A stretch of DNA of 64,000 nt from Thiocystis violascens DSM 198 (GTDB lineage Bacteria; Pseudomonadota; Gammaproteobacteria; Chromatiales; Chromatiaceae): the NCBI RefSeq assembly GCF_000227745.2, contig NC_018012.1:2092501-2156500 (forward strand). The letters are read 5' to 3'. Numbering within the stretch: the stretch's first letter is position 1; each line of letters opens with the position of its first letter. This document shows, in pieces, positions 45,833-53,534 of this stretch. The position numbers were made by a program, and so were the translations under genes. Under the pieces are notes generated by a model. That model had not been told where the DNA came from. It was given only the letters and a program-made list of their open reading frames with translations, and did not search any database.

Positions 45833-46029
45833 GTAGGATGGGTAGAGTGACTGCGGTACGACATTGAAGATTAGGCACGGACGCCCGCCGGTCACGAAAC
45901 CCATCGAACCACCGCGCTTGATGGAAGACTTGAACGCCCTCGGGAAACCGGGGGCGTTTTTTGTTGGGCGCGATTCTGCAACGTCGGCGCGTGGGTTCGA
46001 TGGGTTTCGCTTCGCTCTACCCATCCTAC
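45833..46029 (+). repeat. REP/terminator mosaic element, copy 7, on the 5' side of the RAYT gene
   Basis: GTAG begins 26 bp upstream of the RAYT start codon. The left arm is GTGACTG against CGGTCAC, a T-G wobble instead of C-G. The right REP is GATGGGTTTCGCTTCGC ... CTACCCATCCTAC. Confidence 0.92.
45935..45962 (+). terminator. Intrinsic terminator inside mosaic element 7
   Basis: Arms CGCCCTCGG (45935-45943) and CCGGGGGCG (45948-45956), loop GAAA, six T. No + strand gene lies directly upstream; it would shield the 46098 gene from antisense-side read-through. Confidence 0.83.
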
Positions 46030-46097
46030 ACCGACACCCTCTGAAACACTGATTTCATTGATTGTTCGTCACCTTTTGGGGTGTTACGATCAAACCA

Positions 46098-46301
46098 ATG
46101 AACAAAGAGCAACTCAAACATATTGCCGCCGCCTTGCACGCGATTGCCCTGGCGCAGTTTGCGGTCTTTGGCTACACCGCGTTGATCGCTCAACCTGTTG
46201 CCTGGGTGCAACTCACGCTGTCAATCATCGGTTTTTTCAACATCGAATTTGTGGCCGTTTGGGTGTGGTCTTACGTTCGTGACTCGGGGAATCCGCCATG
46301 A
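46098..46301 (+). CDS. Small two-span membrane protein, unknown family
   Basis: 67 residues: MNKEQLKHIAAALHAIALAQ, then two hydrophobic spans (ALAQFAVFGYTALIA and QLTLSIIGFFNIEFVAVWVW) and a short tail. I cannot name the family. The stop overlaps the next start (ATGA), so the two small proteins are translated together. Preceded by mosaic element 7. Confidence 0.7.
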   Translation: MNKEQLKHIAAALHAIALAQFAVFGYTALIAQPVAWVQLTLSIIGFFNIEFVAVWVWSYVRDSGNPP

Positions 46302-46399
46302 CGAGTTCAGTGATCTCTCTCTTGATGCTCTTGCTGATTGTCAATGTTATCGGGGGTGCGTTGATCTGGTACCTCAAACATCACCCGCCTGGCCATTGA
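46298..46399 (+). CDS. Tiny one-span membrane protein, 33 residues
   Basis: ATG at 46298 overlaps the stop of the 46098 gene; TGA at 46397-46399. The product is almost entirely one span (SVISLLMLLLIVNVIGGALI) with a charged/Pro-rich tail. The coupling and length suggest a partner of the preceding small membrane protein. Mosaic element 8 starts nine bases after the stop. Confidence 0.6.
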   Translation: MTSSVISLLMLLLIVNVIGGALIWYLKHHPPGH

Positions 46400-46407
46400 T
46401 TGGCAAG

Positions 46408-46605
46408 GTAGGATGGGTAGAACGGCCATGGCACGACGCGTCATGATTGGCACGGACGCCGATTGGCCGTGAAACCCATCGAACCACCGCGCTTGATGTA
46501 AAACTTGAACGCCCTCGGGAAACCGGGGGCGTTTTTTTGTTGGGCGCGAATCTGAAACGTCGGCGCGTGGATTCGATGGGTTTCGCTTCGCTCTACCCAT
46601 CCTAC
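46408..46605 (+). repeat. REP/terminator mosaic element, copy 8 (198 bp)
   Basis: Full length, with the long left REP in the ACGGCCA/TGGCCGT arm version and right REP GATGGGTTTCGCTTCGC ... CTACCCATCCTAC. It is followed by gtaaacccggatgttttgtt, a diverged form of the sequence after copies 1 and 4, leading into another DUF1640 gene. Confidence 0.92.
46510..46538 (+). terminator. Intrinsic terminator inside mosaic element 8
   Basis: Arms CGCCCTCGG (46510-46518) and CCGGGGGCG (46523-46531), loop GAAA, seven T; 111 bp after the tiny membrane protein gene. Confidence 0.85.
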
Positions 46606-46680
46606 GTAAACCCGGATGTTTTGTTGCGGGGGCCGGAATGCTGTATTCAATCCATTGATGTTTACCAATGGATCAACGTG

Positions 46681-46947
46681 ATGGCGACGATTACATTGGA
46701 TACGCTGAAATTTGTTGAAAAACTGAAATCAGCGGGCATTGCAGAAGAACATACGAAAGCAGAAGCCGAAGCGCTGGTCTCCGCATTTTCCGAAGCGATG
46801 GATTCTCAGCTTGCCACGAAAGCAGACATCAATCGCTTGGAGCGCGAGTTAAAAGCGGATATCAATCGAGTGGAACGTGAAATGCTGGTTGTGAAATGGA
46901 TGGTTGGTTTGGTCTTGGGCGGAATCGTGGCTTTGGTGTTAAGGTGA
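46681..46947 (+). CDS. DUF1640-like coiled-coil membrane protein (paralogue)
   Basis: 88 residues with the same plan as the 43912 gene: ITLDTLKFVEKLKSAGIAEE, an Ala/Glu-rich helix, LATKADINRLERELKADINR as coiled coil, and a final span (WMVGLVLGGIVALVL). Sequence identity to the 43912 product is moderate. The upstream arrangement (mosaic element, then a conserved promoter-like stretch ending ggaatgct.tatt) is shared, pointing to an old duplication of the whole unit. Confidence 0.87.
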   Translation: MATITLDTLKFVEKLKSAGIAEEHTKAEAEALVSAFSEAMDSQLATKADINRLERELKADINRVEREMLVVKWMVGLVLGGIVALVLR

Positions 46948-46964
46948 TTTACGGGAATGACTTT

Positions 46965-47145
46965 ACCGATTTCCGTTCGTCCTGAGCGTGTCGAAGCCTG
47001 TCATGAGCTTGTCGAATGGGACGGGCGGAAATCGCGCTCCGAGGCCGACATTGCATCCGTTCATGGTTCGACCCTTCGACTGCGCTCAGGACTCACCACG
47101 AACGGATGCAATGTCACCACGAATGGATGTAGTCTGGGTAAGATC
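46965..47145. repeat. Family-1 repeat variant
   Basis: Contains gatttccgttcgtcctgag, the tag gaagcctgtcatgagc, the companion arm gggcggaaatc, and cattgcatccgttcatggtt paired with caccacgaacggatgcaatg. Here the arms read ...gcatccgttc instead of ...gaagccgttc on both sides, so the change is compensated in the hairpin. The 46948-47338 gap has no gene. Confidence 0.8.
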
Positions 47146-47265
47146 TTTTCCAAAAATCGCCTAAAAGCGTTTTTTCGCTTCGGCCCGTAGCAAGGGTACG
47201 CATCGCGTACCTTTCACCCTCTCAAACGGCACGGACGCCACTTAGATAAACGGATCGCTTGATTC

Positions 47266-47302
47266 AACCGCCGTGTTTCTTCCCGAAACACGGCGGTTTT
47301 TT
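47266..47302 (+). terminator. Strong intrinsic terminator upstream of the GST gene end
   Basis: 14-bp perfect arms AACCGCCGTGTTTC (47266-47279) and GAAACACGGCGGTT (47285-47298), loop ttccc, then a T run. It points with the + strand and lies 319 bp after the DUF1640 gene; it also sits in front of the convergent GST gene end. Confidence 0.8.
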
Positions 47303-47338
47303 ATGCGCCGAACGGTACGCGATGCGTACTGCATTGAA

Positions 47339-47944
47339 CTAACCCGGCGGAGCGGTCGCGACCATCGACGGACGCTGACGGAAAACCTCATACCACTCGG
47401 CCAGCGCGGGGCATGTCGCGCGCCATTCGCCGATGGCGCCGCGCAGATCGAGATACCCCAGCGCGACGGCGATCGAGATTGCCCCGAGGTCGACCCGGTC
47501 CAGCAGTTCGGCGATGTTCCGCTCGCAGCCGTCGAGCGCGCGTTGGATGGCGCGACGTTTCAGCTCAAGCCACCAGTCCCAACGCAGCGTTTCTGGCCGG
47601 CGGTGCAACTCCATGAAAATCAGCACCGCGCTATCGAGAATGCCATCGGCCAGCGCCTGATCGCGCAGAACCCGCCAGTGCATTTCGCCGGTCGGCGGAA
47701 TCATGCGCCGAGCGACATGGCAGCGATCGAGGTATTCGCAGATGACCGGGCTATCGAACAAACTCTGACCGTCGTCCAGCACCAGGGTCGGAACCATTGA
47801 GAGCGGATTGTCAGCGATCAGTGACTCGGGTTCGGACCACCCGTCGACCGTCTCGATGTCGATCTGATCGAACAAGCCGGTTTCGTGTAACAGCACGGTC
47901 ACCTTGCGGACATAGGGCGAGGTATGGGAATGACGGAGCAGCAT
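47339..47944 (-). CDS. Glutathione S-transferase family protein
   Basis: 201 residues. The N-terminal thioredoxin-like domain is clear: MLLRHSHTSPYVRKVTVLLH with the SPY/VRK motif, NPLSMVPTLVLDDGQSLFDS with the cis-Pro, and the conserved DSPVICEYLD for glutathione binding. A helical C-terminal domain follows. ATG 47944 starts at the conserved strand; the longer frame to 48073 is not needed. Substrate unknown. The stop faces a + strand terminator. Confidence 0.9.
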   Translation of the reverse strand: MLLRHSHTSPYVRKVTVLLHETGLFDQIDIETVDGWSEPESLIADNPLSMVPTLVLDDGQSLFDSPVICEYLDRCHVARRMIPPTGEMHWRVLRDQALADGILDSAVLIFMELHRRPETLRWDWWLELKRRAIQRALDGCERNIAELLDRVDLGAISIAVALGYLDLRGAIGEWRATCPALAEWYEVFRQRPSMVATAPPG

Positions 47945-48076
47945 TGGATTCCCTCGGCAATGAAGATCGATCTGAAATGGACAGTCTACTCCCACTCGGC
48001 TAGCGGGGTCTTTCATCCTGAAACCGCTTCCAGCATCGCCGCTGTCATTTCGAGCAACCGGCTGGGATGGCAACAG

Positions 48077-48874
48077 TCAATCGTCCGGTGCTGGACTGCC
48101 GACAGGGGTCGACCGATATCCAAGCCGCGCGGAGAGCGTCCGGCCCGCGTCCACCAGATCCGCGACCCAGTCCAGCCGCCGCCGTTCGATCGGCGCCGAG
48201 ACCGACAGACCGGCACTGACGTTGCCGGTGCTGTCATGGATCAGCACACCGATGCAGCCGACATCGATTTCGGCCTCCTCGTTGTCCAGCGCGTAACCCC
48301 GCGCCAGCGATTCCCGGCATTCCGTCAGCAGTCGGGGCAGCGTGGTGATGGTGTTGCGGGTATAGGCGGGCAGATTGGTGCGCTGCACATAGGCGCGCAT
48401 GGCATCCTCGCCGGCCGCGCCGAGCATGAGCTTGCCGACGGCGGTGACATGCAGCGGCGCGCGCGAGCCGACTAGTTGCTGCACATGGATCATGCGGTTG
48501 GGCGTGGCCTTCTCGATATAGACCACCGAATCGCCCTCGCGGATGGTGAGATTGATGGTCTCGCCGAGCCGGTCGCGCAGTTCCTCCATGATCGGCCGGG
48601 CGATGGCGCGCACGTCCACGTTGCCGTGCAGACGTACTCCGAGTTGCAGCAGCCGCAATCCGAGCCGGTAATGGCCGGCGCCGTCGCGCTCGACGAACTG
48701 GTTCTGGATCAGCGAGGCGAGGATGCGATGCGCGGTCGAGGCGTGCAGCCCGGTTTCGGCGGCCAGGATCTTGAGGCTGACCGGATCCGGGTAGCGGGCG
48801 AAAGCGTCGAGCAGGGCCGCCGCCCGGTCGATGACCTGGATGCGGGATGCCGTGGGGGTGTTTTCCTGGGTCAT
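48077..48874 (-). CDS. IclR-family transcriptional regulator
   Basis: 265 residues. An N-terminal winged helix (IQVIDRAAALLDAFARYPDP, LKILAAETGLHASTAHRILA) is followed by the IclR effector domain with GETINLTIREGDSVVYIEKA, HVTAVGKLMLGAAG and the C-terminal DVGCIGVLIHDSTGNVSAGLS. It is transcribed divergently from the TPP enzyme/kinase operon and probably controls it. Two near-identical gaaattta-type sites lie in the shared promoter region, one 13 bases before its own start, consistent with autoregulation. Confidence 0.93.
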   Translation of the reverse strand: MTQENTPTASRIQVIDRAAALLDAFARYPDPVSLKILAAETGLHASTAHRILASLIQNQFVERDGAGHYRLGLRLLQLGVRLHGNVDVRAIARPIMEELRDRLGETINLTIREGDSVVYIEKATPNRMIHVQQLVGSRAPLHVTAVGKLMLGAAGEDAMRAYVQRTNLPAYTRNTITTLPRLLTECRESLARGYALDNEEAEIDVGCIGVLIHDSTGNVSAGLSVSAPIERRRLDWVADLVDAGRTLSARLGYRSTPVGSPAPDD

Positions 48875-48886
48875 ATTACGAGGATC

Positions 48887-48900
48887 GGAAATTTATTTCA
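48887..48900. promoter_or_regulatory. Candidate IclR operator 1
   Basis: GGAAATTTATTTCA, an imperfect palindrome of the kind bound by IclR proteins, 13 bp upstream of the iclR-type gene start. Shares GAAATTTATT with the site at 49081. Confidence 0.4.
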
Positions 48901-48965
48901 GGATATGAAATCATAGTCCGAGGGATTTTGTCTTCCGATTCGTTCCGAGGTTGCGCGGATGAAGG

Positions 48966-49043
48966 GGGGCGAATTCATTCGCCGCGTCGGTTGCACGGTT
49001 GCACGGATCCAGGGGATGTCGGGGCGAATGAATTCGCCCCTAC
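48966..49043. repeat. REP-like pair of a third family (GGGGCGAATTCATTCGCCCC)
   Basis: Two hairpins in opposite orientation: gggcgaattcattcgcc at 48966-48982, and ggggcgaatgaattcgcccc followed by tac at 49021-49043. The second reads GTAGGGGCGAATTCATTCGC on the other strand, a GTAG head plus palindrome as in REPs. It lies between the IclR gene and the operon it faces. Confidence 0.7.
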
Positions 49044-49067
49044 AGGGATACCGCGTCGCACGCTTCG

Positions 49068-49107
49068 ATTTTCCGCATTATGAAATTTATTCACTATTGC
49101 GGAAAAT
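49068..49107. promoter_or_regulatory. Candidate operator region of the TPP enzyme operon
   Basis: A 10-bp inverted repeat ATTTTCCGCA (49068-49077) / TGCGGAAAAT (49098-49107) encloses TGAAATTTATTCA (49081-49093), similar to the site next to the iclR gene. It lies 80-120 bp before the start of the downstream operon. Confidence 0.45.
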
Positions 49108-49189
49108 GACGCCTCTCCGTAGAGTTCACCCAACGCACGGCCACACACAACCGGCCGGCTGAGAACGCTATCCCACTGGAGAGACCATC

Positions 49190-51415
49190 ATGACCGACTC
49201 GGCACACACCAGGCTCGATTCCACCCCAGACTTCTGTGAAGGCATGCTGCATTTCGGCGCGCTGCCCACGGAGTTCGCCTCGCTCTGCGCGGAACCAGTC
49301 ATCGCGGAAGGACGCAACGGTATCGACCGGATCGATACGGCCGCTATCTATCAGACCCAACTGGCGGCGGATGCGCTGCGCTATCTCACCCTGCAACTCT
49401 GCGCCTCGAAGGAATCCGGCCACCCGGGCGGTTTCGCCAGTGCCGCCGATGCTTATGCCGCGCTGGCGATGCTGGGACATACCAATATCGTGACCGAAGT
49501 GGGCCATCATGCGCCCGGCTTCTATAGCGCCATGTTCCTCGACGGCTCGCTGGAGGCGATGGGCATCCGGAATCTGAGCGAGCTGCAAACCCGCTTCCGC
49601 GAGCGCGGCGGTCTGCTCGGGCATCTCTCGGGCGCGATTCCGGGCCTGTTGGCGCCGGCCGGTCCGCTCGGTCAGGGCCAGCACTTCGCCATGGCCGGGG
49701 CCTATCTCAATCGCGGCAAGCTCTTTCCCTGCACCATCGGCGACGGCGGTCTGGGCGAACCCTACATACTCTCGGCGATGAAGCATTTCCATACCGCCTA
49801 TCCGGAGGTGACCAACTTCCTGCCGGTGCTGATCTGGAACGGCTTCAGTCAGGAACATCATTCGATGGTGTCGCTGATGGACAACGCGGCCATGACGGCC
49901 TACTGGACGGCGCATGACTTCGCGCGCGTGATCCTGATCGACGCCAAGACCTATGACGACGCCGGACAGGAGGGCGCCTATGTCGACAGCACCCGCTTCG
50001 GACCCGAGGCGCGTCTGGCCTTCAGTCGCGCGATTCTGGAAGGCATGCAGGAGGCCGCCGACTCGGCCCTGAGCGGCACCCTCACCGCCGTGATCGTCAA
50101 GCAGCTCAAGGGTGCCGGGGTGCATACCGTTGGTGCCAAGTCGCACAACCTCTATCCCGGCGACACGCCCGAGAAGCCGAACATCGCCGCCGCACTGGAG
50201 CGCCGCGCGCTGGCGCCCGAGATCTGGCGACTGGTGCGGACCAACCTGAGCCGCGCCGGCGGCGGCCCGGCGGGCAAGACCGTGGTGACCGAATTCGAGC
50301 GCCCGCTCGCCGACATCGGAACCTTGCCGATGCAGGCGTTCGCGCCCGGCGAGCAGGCGGTGCCGGCGAGCGCCATGGCCCAGATGGTGGCCGCGCTGGG
50401 TCAGCGCGATCCAGAGTTCGTGGTGACCAACGCCGACGGCAACGAGGCGTCGAACATGAAGGCCATCAACGATGCGCTCAAGATCCGCCATCCGACCGAG
50501 GATCCGCTCTACAACCAGATGCCAACCGGTCAGGTCTACGAGCCGCTGAACGAGGACGCCTGCGCCGGGTTCGCGGCGGCCCTCGCGCTCTTCGGCGGGC
50601 GCTCGCTATGGCTGTCCTACGAGAGCTTCGCCATCAACGGCTGGCCGATCGTGCAGACCGTGGGTCAGGCGATGGCCGAACTGCGCCATCGCACCCCGGC
50701 GGTGGTGACCATGTTCACCGCTGGCGCGCTAGAGCAGGGACGCAACGGCTGGACCCATCAGCGCCCGGAGATCGAGAACTACATCGGCGGGCAGGTGCGC
50801 AACGGCAACGTCTATCTGCTCTATCCGGCGGACGCCAACATGATCCAGGCCGCCTATGCCTGGTCGGTGGAGCAGTCCAACAAGTGCATCAGCATCGTCG
50901 CCTCCAAGTCCGCCCTGCCGGTGCACACCACGCCCGATCAGGCGCGCGCGGCGATCGAGCAGGGAGCGATCTGTCTCTATGAGTCCGCGAGCGGCTCCAA
51001 GGGCACGGTGGTGTTCGCCGTGACTGGCGACATGGTGTTGCTGCCGGTGTTCGCCGCCAAGGAGCGGCTGGAAGGCGCCGGTTATCGGGTGCGGATCGTG
51101 GCCGTGGCCAACCCGCGCCGGCTCTATCGCCCGCACGAGGTGGCCTGGTCGCACAGTGCCGAAGCCGATGACCGGTTCATGAGCGACGCGGACTTTCAGG
51201 CGCTCTTCCATGGCGATGCGCTGATCGGCGTGAGCGGCGGCGGCACGGTGGCGCTGGAGCCGGTGCTGCTGCGCTCGCGTGCGGCGGCGCGGGATCTCTT
51301 CGGCTGGCAGCGCGGAGAGACGACCGCCAGCCCGACCGAGATCATGGCGTTCAACGGCATCACGCCAGAGGGGCTGGCGGGACGCGCGGAGGAGTTGATG
51401 CGACACGCGGCTTAA
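49190..51415 (+). CDS. Phosphoketolase/transketolase-like thiamine diphosphate enzyme
   Basis: 741 residues. The ThDP motif starts GDGGLGEPYILSAM (~184) and ends in VLIWN, giving the GDG-x(~28)-N spacing. An N-terminal CASKESGHPGGFASAADAY resembles transketolase, while the C-terminal half (WLSYESFAINGWPIV, GRNGWTHQRPEIENY, MSDADFQALFHGDALIG) resembles the phosphoketolase (XFP) family. It is divergent from both. It should cleave a keto acid or keto sugar phosphate; the partner DUF1537 kinase downstream suggests a four-carbon acid phosphate. GGAGAG precedes ATG 49190. Regulated by the divergent IclR protein by inference. Confidence 0.8.
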   Translation: MTDSAHTRLDSTPDFCEGMLHFGALPTEFASLCAEPVIAEGRNGIDRIDTAAIYQTQLAADALRYLTLQLCASKESGHPGGFASAADAYAALAMLGHTNIVTEVGHHAPGFYSAMFLDGSLEAMGIRNLSELQTRFRERGGLLGHLSGAIPGLLAPAGPLGQGQHFAMAGAYLNRGKLFPCTIGDGGLGEPYILSAMKHFHTAYPEVTNFLPVLIWNGFSQEHHSMVSLMDNAAMTAYWTAHDFARVILIDAKTYDDAGQEGAYVDSTRFGPEARLAFSRAILEGMQEAADSALSGTLTAVIVKQLKGAGVHTVGAKSHNLYPGDTPEKPNIAAALERRALAPEIWRLVRTNLSRAGGGPAGKTVVTEFERPLADIGTLPMQAFAPGEQAVPASAMAQMVAALGQRDPEFVVTNADGNEASNMKAINDALKIRHPTEDPLYNQMPTGQVYEPLNEDACAGFAAALALFGGRSLWLSYESFAINGWPIVQTVGQAMAELRHRTPAVVTMFTAGALEQGRNGWTHQRPEIENYIGGQVRNGNVYLLYPADANMIQAAYAWSVEQSNKCISIVASKSALPVHTTPDQARAAIEQGAICLYESASGSKGTVVFAVTGDMVLLPVFAAKERLEGAGYRVRIVAVANPRRLYRPHEVAWSHSAEADDRFMSDADFQALFHGDALIGVSGGGTVALEPVLLRSRAAARDLFGWQRGETTASPTEIMAFNGITPEGLAGRAEELMRHAA

Positions 51416-51601
51416 GGACAACTCCTCCGGGATCGTCGAGTTGCACTCGACCTCTTCGCTCCGGCCTAACCGCCGAAGAGCCGACAGCAAGTCGGCGCTC
51501 CCAGAGGGTCGGCGCCCCTGGGACCGCCGGCATGTTGCCAGCGGTGCGGTCTCGCGAGCATCGCAACCTGACGAGAAAAAAATCATTCGAGCACCCGCAC
51601 C

Positions 51602-52960
51602 ATGAGCCAGACACCCACCACCAAGATCATCGCCATCGACGACGACCCGACCGGCTCGCAGACGGTGCATTCCTGCCTGCTGCTGACACGCTGGGATCGG
51701 GACACCCTGCGCGAGGCACTGACCGACGACTCGCCGCTCTTCTTCGTGTTGAGCAACACGCGCGGCATGAGCGCCAACGAGGCGGCGTCCGTCACCCGCG
51801 AGATTTGCGTCAACCTCCGCGCGACCCTGGCGCAGCTTGCCGACGCTGGCACGATCATCCATCCCGTTCTGGTCAGCCGCTCGGATTCGACCCTGCGCGG
51901 TCATTATCCGGTCGAGACCGACATCATCGCCGAGGAACTGGGCCCCTTCGATGCCCATTTCCTGGTTCCGGCCTTTTTCGAGGGCGGACGCATCACCCGC
52001 GACGGCGTGCATTATCTGATCGTCGATGGCGTGCCCGTGCCCGTCAACGAAACCGAATTCGCGCGCGATTCGGTGTTCGGCTTCAGCCACGCCTTCCTGC
52101 CCGACTATGTGGAAGAAAAGACCGCCGGACGGATCACCGCGGATCAGGTCGAACGCTTCGGACTCGCGGACATTCGCGGCGACCTCGGCGCGCGTCTGCA
52201 CGCACTGCACGGCAACCGCTGCTGTGTGGTCGACGCCGAGCGTCAATCCGATCTCGACGGTTTCGCCCGTCAGGTGCTCGCGGCAGCGGGCGACGGAAAA
52301 CGGTTTCTGTTCCGCAGCGCGGCCAGTCTGTTGACAGCCTTCGCCGGCCTGCCGCCGCAGCCGGTGGCGCCAGACGCCATGTCCGCATTCGTCCGCGACG
52401 GACGCCCTGGCGTGGTGCTGATGGGTTCGCATGTGGCGAAATCGACCCGGCAACTGGAGTCGCTGATCGAAAAAACCGACGTGGTTCCGCTCGAAATCGA
52501 TCTGGAGCGTTTGATGTACGACGAGGCGTCCCTGCGCCAGGATCTGCTGGAACGGCTCGCGAGCGCGCAGCGCGGGAATCGCGGCGCCGTGCTCTATACC
52601 AGCCGGGGCGAGCGCCAATTTCCGAGCAAGGCGGAACGGCTCGCGTTCGGCGAGCGGGTCTCCGCCTTCCTGGTCGGGCTCACGCGGGATCTGCCGCGCG
52701 AGATCGGCTTTCTCGTCAGCAAGGGCGGCATCACCTCCAACGACACGCTCAGCAAGGGATTGGCGCTACGCACGGCGCGCGTGCTCGGTCAGGTGCATGC
52801 CGGCTGCTCGGTGGTGCGCTGTCCGGCGGACCATCCCCGCTTTCCCGATCTGCCGGTGGTGATCTTTCCGGGGAATGTCGGCGGCGACGATGCCCTCGCC
52901 GAGGTGTACGGGATTCTCGCGCGGACGCAGGCGCGGGCACGGTCGGCGACCGCGTCTTGA
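51602..52960 (+). CDS. Four-carbon acid sugar kinase family protein (DUF1537)
   Basis: 452 residues. The N-terminal nucleotide-sugar half begins KIIAIDDDPTGSQTVHSCLL with the conserved DDPTGS and has LVSRSDSTLRGHYPVETD. The C-terminal half ends with SKGGITSNDTLSKGL, the ATP-binding Gly-rich motif, and VVIFPGNVGGDDALAEVY. Members phosphorylate 3-oxo-tetronates, D-threonate, erythronate and related acids. It is 186 bp after the ThDP enzyme, same direction, no terminator between, so probably one operon. No aldolase, dehydrogenase or transporter is adjacent. Confidence 0.88.
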   Translation: MSQTPTTKIIAIDDDPTGSQTVHSCLLLTRWDRDTLREALTDDSPLFFVLSNTRGMSANEAASVTREICVNLRATLAQLADAGTIIHPVLVSRSDSTLRGHYPVETDIIAEELGPFDAHFLVPAFFEGGRITRDGVHYLIVDGVPVPVNETEFARDSVFGFSHAFLPDYVEEKTAGRITADQVERFGLADIRGDLGARLHALHGNRCCVVDAERQSDLDGFARQVLAAAGDGKRFLFRSAASLLTAFAGLPPQPVAPDAMSAFVRDGRPGVVLMGSHVAKSTRQLESLIEKTDVVPLEIDLERLMYDEASLRQDLLERLASAQRGNRGAVLYTSRGERQFPSKAERLAFGERVSAFLVGLTRDLPREIGFLVSKGGITSNDTLSKGLALRTARVLGQVHAGCSVVRCPADHPRFPDLPVVIFPGNVGGDDALAEVYGILARTQARARSATAS

Positions 52961-53047
52961 TGGATTGTTCCGCGTGCCAGCCAGGCATCGGACCGAACGC
53001 CGACCCTGTGCCGCCGGGCTTGGGCGCGGGCAATGCGTTTTACAAAA

Positions 53048-53075
53048 CACGTCACGTCACGTCACGTCACGTCAC
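53048..53075. repeat. cacgt pentamer microsatellite
   Basis: Five tandem cacgt pentamers between the kinase gene and the feo operon. Confidence 0.8.
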
Positions 53076-53155
53076 CGAGGATTTTTAAAAACACTTGCGA
53101 TGCCGTCGATCATTGGATAAGAAGGATTTGCATTTGAAAAGCGACCGCCATAATA

Positions 53156-53170
53156 TGCGAATCATTCTTG
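53156..53170. promoter_or_regulatory. Candidate Fur box before the feo operon
   Basis: TGCGAATCATTCTTG matches the 7-1-7 Fur consensus (TGATAAT-N-ATTATCA) at 10 of 14 positions, including the AAT/ATT core, 29 bp before the first feoA. Iron repression through Fur is expected for feo genes. Confidence 0.45.
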
Positions 53171-53198
53171 TTATTTGATCTGTCAGGACCAGTTTTCC

Positions 53199-53534
53199 AT
53201 GAACCAAGCCATCCTTCTCCAGGACTGTCCGCGCGATCTGGCGCCCGTCTTCGCCGTCGGCCCGATGCGGGATCCGGCCACGCAAACCGCCGAAACCAGT
53301 GCCAAACCCTTCCCCTTAGCGATGGCAACCGACGGCGAACGGGTACGGATTCAGTCGCTCCAGGGCGGCAAGGGTCTGATGCTGCGTCTGACCGAATTGG
53401 GTCTGAATCAGGGCGCCGAGCTGCGCGTCGTGCAGCGTCAGGGCGGCGGTCTGGTGGTCGCGCGGGGCGAGACCCGGATCGCGCTCGGCGGCGGGATGGC
53501 GACGAAGATCCTGGTGATGGCGGTCGCGCCATGA
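53199..53534 (+). CDS. feoA: FeoA-family protein (first of two)
   Basis: 111 residues. The last ~75 form the SH3-like FeoA domain (GERVRIQSLQGGKGLMLRLT, ELGLNQGAELRVVQRQGGGL, RIALGGGMATKILV). The first ~38 residues are an unconserved extension. FeoA is a small cytoplasmic partner of the FeoB ferrous iron channel. The stop overlaps the second feoA (ATGA). Confidence 0.92.
   Translation: MNQAILLQDCPRDLAPVFAVGPMRDPATQTAETSAKPFPLAMATDGERVRIQSLQGGKGLMLRLTELGLNQGAELRVVQRQGGGLVVARGETRIALGGGMATKILVMAVAP

Noticed and set aside
39706..46605. Integron-like array: small same-strand cassettes each followed by a ~200-bp palindromic repeat, with GTTGGGC in each repeat
   Set aside because: There is no integrase gene, no matching RYYYAAC partner for the GTTGGGC box (which is just the end of the terminator T-run region), and a RAYT gene with GTAG-headed hairpins explains the pattern better.
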